From: Dehalococcoidia bacterium
Lineage (GTDB): Bacteria > Chloroflexota > Dehalococcoidia > Dehalococcoidales > RBG-16-60-22
Length of the DNA: 35,152 bases
Assembly (NCBI GenBank): GCA_011192005.1
Contig: DUFB01000086.1
Coordinates: 1-35,152 of the forward strand
Direction: 5' to 3'
Part shown: positions 31,847-35,152 of the stretch, one piece after another
Position numbering within the stretch: position 1 is the stretch's first letter
Layout of the letters: every line of letters begins with the position of its first letter
Made by a program: the position numbers and the translations under genes
The notes under the pieces: generated by a model
What the model saw: the letters and a program-made list of their open reading frames with translations, nothing else
Databases searched by the model: none
Told to the model about the DNA's origin: nothing

Positions 31847-34222
31847 ATGGCCAATCTCCTGGAAATCAAGAACAAGATTATAGGTATCAAGAAAGCCCAC
31901 CACAGGCATACAGAAAATCTCAGCAAACCGGCAAATAACAGCGATGTTCCGGAAACGCCTGGCAAAATGGATATATCCACACACCAGAAAGCCGAGACGG
32001 CACTGCATGAATCGGTGGAGAAACTAGCCAAAGCCTTCCTTTGCTGTCCTGATGCCATCGCCATCACCACGATAAAAGATGGCAGATTCATCGCCATCAA
32101 CGATGGTTTCACGCGGATTACCGGAGGTAAACGGGAGGAAACACTAGGACGTACCGCTAAAGAAATCAGTTGCTGGGAGAGCATGAAGGAGCGCGAGAGA
32201 ATAGTAAAAATATTGGAGGAGCAGGGCCGGGTTTACAACGAGGAAGTTCACCTGCGTATGAAATCGGGGAAAATAGTTACAGCCCTCTTCTCAGGTGATC
32301 CAATCGAGATCGATGGTGAACCATGCATGGTATCCATAGCAAGGGATATCACAGAAACGAAACAAGCACTAGAGGCGATTAAAGAAAGTGAAGAATTCAG
32401 CACCAGCCTTCTGGAAAACGCTCCTAATCCCATAACAGTAATCCATCCGGATACATCCATAAAATATGTTAATCCAGCTTTTGAAAAATTGACTGGTTTC
32501 TCCCTGGCTGAGATCATCGGGAAGAAAGCGCCTTTTCCATGGTGGCCCCAAAATAGATGGTCAGCAAGAGCCGAAGGCTTGAAGGAATTTATGGAGGGCG
32601 GAGGTAAAATTACCGAGCAGACTATAAAGAACAGGAACGGCGAGTTGATTAAAATAGAAATGAATATGGTACGGATAATGCATAATGGTGAGTTCAAGTA
32701 TTATCTGGCCCACTGGAATGATATCACCGAACGCAAGCAAAACGAAGAGAAACTTAAAGAAAGCGAAGTAAAATTCAGAATACTTGCCGAACGCTCACCA
32801 AACATGATTTTTATTAATAAAAACGGGGCGATAGTGTATGCTAACAAGAAATGCGAAGAGGTGATGGGTTATACAAGAGAAGAATTCTATGACCCCGGTT
32901 TTAACTTTTTAAACTTAATAGCACCGGAGTCTAAAGAGTTAGTTAAAAAATATTTTAATAAACATATTCAAGGCGAAGACGTAGTACCATACGAATATAC
33001 GCTGGTTACCAAGGACGGTACCAAAATTGAGGCAATAGTTACCACGGCGTTGATAAAATACGAGGGAGAGAACGCCATTCTGGGAACGATAACCGATATT
33101 ACCGAACAAAAAAAGGTACAGGATATTCTAACCAATGAAGCTACCTGGCGGCGCATTATGGTCGAGCAATCAAGAGACGGGATTGTCATCCTCGACCAGA
33201 ACGGTAAGGTGTACGAAGCAAACCGGCAATTCGGAGAGATTCTCGGATACTCTCCTGTGGAGTTACTTCAACTCTATGTCTGGGACTGGGATTCTCAACA
33301 TACACAGGAACAAATAAAGGAAATGATAAATAGTGTTAACGAAGACGGTGACCACTTTGAAACAGGCTGGAAACGCAAGGATGGTACGATTGTTGATGTT
33401 GAGATAAGTACCAATGGAGCAACATTCGGGGAACGGAAGCTCATTTTCTGCGTGTGCCGCGACATAACAAGTCGAAAACGGGCAGAGGAGGCACTAAAAG
33501 AAGCGGAATACAAATACCGGGACCTGCTTGATAATACCAACGAGCTGATACAGTCGGTAACACCGGACGGGCGCTTCAGGTATGTGAATAACGGCTGGAA
33601 ACAGGCCCTGAGCTACAGCGAAGAAGAGATCGCCAAGATGAGCGTATTCGACATCGTGCACCCCGATTACCTGGAAAATTACCGGATAATGTTCAGAAAG
33701 ATAACAGCCGGCGAGAAAGTCGGGCAAATACACACGGCTTTTGTAAGTAAAAACGGCAGCAAAGTAGTGGTTGAGGGAAACGTAAACTGCAAATACGAAA
33801 ACGGTGAAGTGGTATATACGCGCAGTATTTTACGGGATATTACCGAAAATAAATATCTCGAGGACCAGATGTTCCGCCTGTCCAGCGCGGTATCAATGTC
33901 CACGGACTATATCGTGATAACAGATTTCGATGCGAATATTATAGATATAAACCAGAAGACCCTGGATATGTACGGCGCCGACAGCAAGGACGAACTGCTG
34001 GGAAGGCACTTCCTGGAGCTGATTTACCCGCCACAACGGGGAATGGTGAACGAAGACGTCGCCCAAGTCATGGAGAAGGGATATCTGGAACGTCGAGAGT
34101 ATACTATGGTATCCAAACACGGCCAGCAGTATCCAGTACAGGTAAGCACGTCGCTGGTCAGGGACGCGGACGGCAAGCCGATGGGAATGGTGCGCGTGGG
34201 CAGGGAACTCAGTAATCCCTGA
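31847..34222 (+). CDS. Six-PAS-domain protein without an output domain
   Basis: The 791-residue soluble protein is a chain of about six PAS/PAC modules, at roughly residues 55-175, 178-300, 304-425, 428-550, 553-672 and 672-790. Each ends in the PAC-like phrase DIT(E/S)xK or an equivalent (for example ARDITETK, WNDITERK, ITDITEQK, CRDITSRK, LRDITENK), and the last closes at VRVGRELSNP. No histidine kinase, GGDEF, EAL or HTH domain follows, and a terminator comes 26 nt later, so the protein really stops there. It has no membrane helix. GGAGG precedes the ATG. It may sense redox or ligands and pass the signal by binding a partner, such as the sensor-less kinase at 10002, though that link is speculative. 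Confidence 0.9.
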   Translation: MANLLEIKNKIIGIKKAHHRHTENLSKPANNSDVPETPGKMDISTHQKAETALHESVEKLAKAFLCCPDAIAITTIKDGRFIAINDGFTRITGGKREETLGRTAKEISCWESMKERERIVKILEEQGRVYNEEVHLRMKSGKIVTALFSGDPIEIDGEPCMVSIARDITETKQALEAIKESEEFSTSLLENAPNPITVIHPDTSIKYVNPAFEKLTGFSLAEIIGKKAPFPWWPQNRWSARAEGLKEFMEGGGKITEQTIKNRNGELIKIEMNMVRIMHNGEFKYYLAHWNDITERKQNEEKLKESEVKFRILAERSPNMIFINKNGAIVYANKKCEEVMGYTREEFYDPGFNFLNLIAPESKELVKKYFNKHIQGEDVVPYEYTLVTKDGTKIEAIVTTALIKYEGENAILGTITDITEQKKVQDILTNEATWRRIMVEQSRDGIVILDQNGKVYEANRQFGEILGYSPVELLQLYVWDWDSQHTQEQIKEMINSVNEDGDHFETGWKRKDGTIVDVEISTNGATFGERKLIFCVCRDITSRKRAEEALKEAEYKYRDLLDNTNELIQSVTPDGRFRYVNNGWKQALSYSEEEIAKMSVFDIVHPDYLENYRIMFRKITAGEKVGQIHTAFVSKNGSKVVVEGNVNCKYENGEVVYTRSILRDITENKYLEDQMFRLSSAVSMSTDYIVITDFDANIIDINQKTLDMYGADSKDELLGRHFLELIYPPQRGMVNEDVAQVMEKGYLERREYTMVSKHGQQYPVQVSTSLVRDADGKPMGMVRVGRELSNP

Positions 34223-34248
34223 TGCCTTTTAGCGGAGATATAATCAGG

Positions 34249-34275
34249 GGCGGTACTGAATGGTACCGCCTTTTT
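34249..34275 (+). terminator. Rho-independent terminator after the PAS protein
   Basis: GGCGGTAC and GTACCGCC form a perfect 8-bp stem around TGAATG, followed by TTTTT. It ends the transcript of the PAS gene 26 nt after the stop. Confidence 0.9.
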
Positions 34276-34355
34276 GTTTTTAGTGGTGAAATGCTCATCA
34301 GTAAAAATCATAACAGAAACAGCTAAACGAGACTCTTATTTCCACTACCGAAACA

Positions 34356-35066
34356 TCAACTGAAAACCTTCGTTCCAATCATCCCAATCATGAAGCCGAT
34401 GGTAGCACTAAAAGCCGGAGCTTTGTGACTTTTATATTTAATCATAGGGGCGATATCCTGAAATACCAGATATAGTATTCCACCCGCCGAAAATAGCATG
34501 AGAGAACTGATCAAATTGCCATTTTCATTTAAAAATAAATAACCTAAAACAGCGGCGATTATACCAACAAAACTGAAGGGAACCAGGATTAATAATGATT
34601 TATTGGGTGAAAAACCGCTTTTAGTCAAATCACCAAATGCATTATATGATTCGGGCAGGTTCTGCAAACCTATAAATATAGCCAGTAATAAACCCGTTTT
34701 ACGGTCATATGAGAATATGGAGCCCAGTGCAACAGCCTCCGGAATATAATCCATGGACATAGCCATAAGTTGTGCCAATCTTCCACCATATCGGCCAATT
34801 AATCTATCCAATAATGAAAACAGAATAACACCTGAGAGAAAGATAGAAACGATGACCGGCAAGGATAATAGACTGATCGCACGGGGAGTCAATACAAAGG
34901 CGACTGCGGCAACAAGAACACCAGTACCAAAAGCAACAATGCTATGGGATATTTCTCCACCAAGCTCACCTCCAGGAAGTATCTTGTTCCTGGCGAGCAG
35001 GCTGCCAATTAATACAGTAACACCTGAGGCAAAGGAATACAGGATAACTTCTATAATCGTATCCAC
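34356..35066 (-). CDS. ZIP-family-like metal transporter
   Basis: The 236-residue membrane protein has about eight hydrophobic helices. Two helices carry ZIP-like metal-site phrases: MSMDYIPEAVALGS and FIGLQNLPESYNAFG, corresponding to the HxxPEG and NxPEG sites of helices 4 and 5. The histidine of the first is replaced (DYIPE), so metal preference may differ. It would import a divalent cation such as zinc, iron or manganese. The start is a GTG with no ribosome site and a -10 just 7 nt upstream, so it may be leaderless. It converges with the PAS gene. Confidence 0.8.
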   Translation of the reverse strand: MDTIIEVILYSFASGVTVLIGSLLARNKILPGGELGGEISHSIVAFGTGVLVAAVAFVLTPRAISLLSLPVIVSIFLSGVILFSLLDRLIGRYGGRLAQLMAMSMDYIPEAVALGSIFSYDRKTGLLLAIFIGLQNLPESYNAFGDLTKSGFSPNKSLLILVPFSFVGIIAAVLGYLFLNENGNLISSLMLFSAGGILYLVFQDIAPMIKYKSHKAPAFSATIGFMIGMIGTKVFS

Positions 35067-35073
35067 GATTCAA

Positions 35074-35100
35074 AGTATAGCATACACTGATTTCCGTCAA
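35074..35100 (-). promoter_or_regulatory. Promoter for the ZIP-like gene, probably leaderless
   Basis: On the minus strand TTGACG (35100-35095) and TATACT (35079-35074) stand 15 nt apart. The predicted transcription start is at or next to the GTG start codon at 35066, and no ribosome site is present. The spacer is shorter than ideal. Confidence 0.45.
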
Positions 35101-35152
35101 TAATCAGAATAAAAGATTTAAGTACGGATTTGTCTTAACGGGAGTCTGCCTA

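Overview
The window (about 48% GC by eye) looks like a chromosomal segment of a bacterium, most plausibly Chloroflexota and perhaps a Dehalococcoidia-like lineage. That placement is tentative. It rests on the mix of an archaeal-type thymidylate synthase, a DUF6657-like protein, multi-PAS proteins and a trehalose synthase of the TreT type. No rRNA, tRNA, CRISPR array or intact transposon was seen.

Layout. 1-1367: tail of a membrane protein, a small membrane protein and undecaprenyl-diphosphatase (minus strand). 1600-8464: a plus-strand operon with an S26 signal-peptidase-like protein, an ABC-2 exporter, a NTP_transf_5 nucleotidyltransferase, a polysaccharide deacetylase, a UDP-hexosamine dehydrogenase and a multi-pass membrane protein. 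8487-11696 (minus): a TreT-like glycosyltransferase and a PhoR/PhoB-like two-component pair. 12269-14830: an 853-residue protein built from signalling domains that have all lost their catalytic residues. 14912-22987: an exopolysaccharide operon with UDP-glucose dehydrogenase, a priming sugar transferase, WbpB/WbpD/WbpE-like enzymes for a 2,3-diacetamido uronic acid, a Wzz-like chain-length protein and a GT4 glycosyltransferase. 23347-25211 (minus): a deacetylase-like protein and a small helix-turn-helix protein. 25512-26973: an HprK-like kinase, a PqqD-like protein and a 55-residue Cys-rich peptide absent from the ORF track, closed by a strong terminator. 27123-35066: a Cse60-like small protein, a minus-strand group (DUF6657-like, unknown, ThyA, Sir2, unknown), a PAS-only protein and a ZIP-like transporter.

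The main discovery is a shared operator. Tandem hexamers of the form TCTAAC (xYTWAC), spaced 11 bp apart, lie before the S26/ABC operon (1500), the pseudo-signalling gene (12171, with a second array at 12001), the exopolysaccharide operon (14826), the minus-strand deacetylase (24755 to 24717) and the kinase/PqqD/peptide operon (25392). In three of these a -10 element follows the last hexamer by about 10-11 nt. This is the architecture of OmpR/PhoB-family sites, and a PhoB-like regulator is encoded in the middle of the locus.

My reading is that one two-component system controls an envelope programme. The programme joins exopolysaccharide synthesis to a RiPP-like peptide system whose parts (precursor, recognition protein, kinase, nucleotidyltransferase, S26 peptidase, ABC exporter) are split over 25 kb but tied together by the operator. 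The pseudo-signalling protein may be a scaffold or sensor in the same circuit. The operator spacing, the peptide ORF and the lost catalytic residues are seen directly; the functional links are inference.
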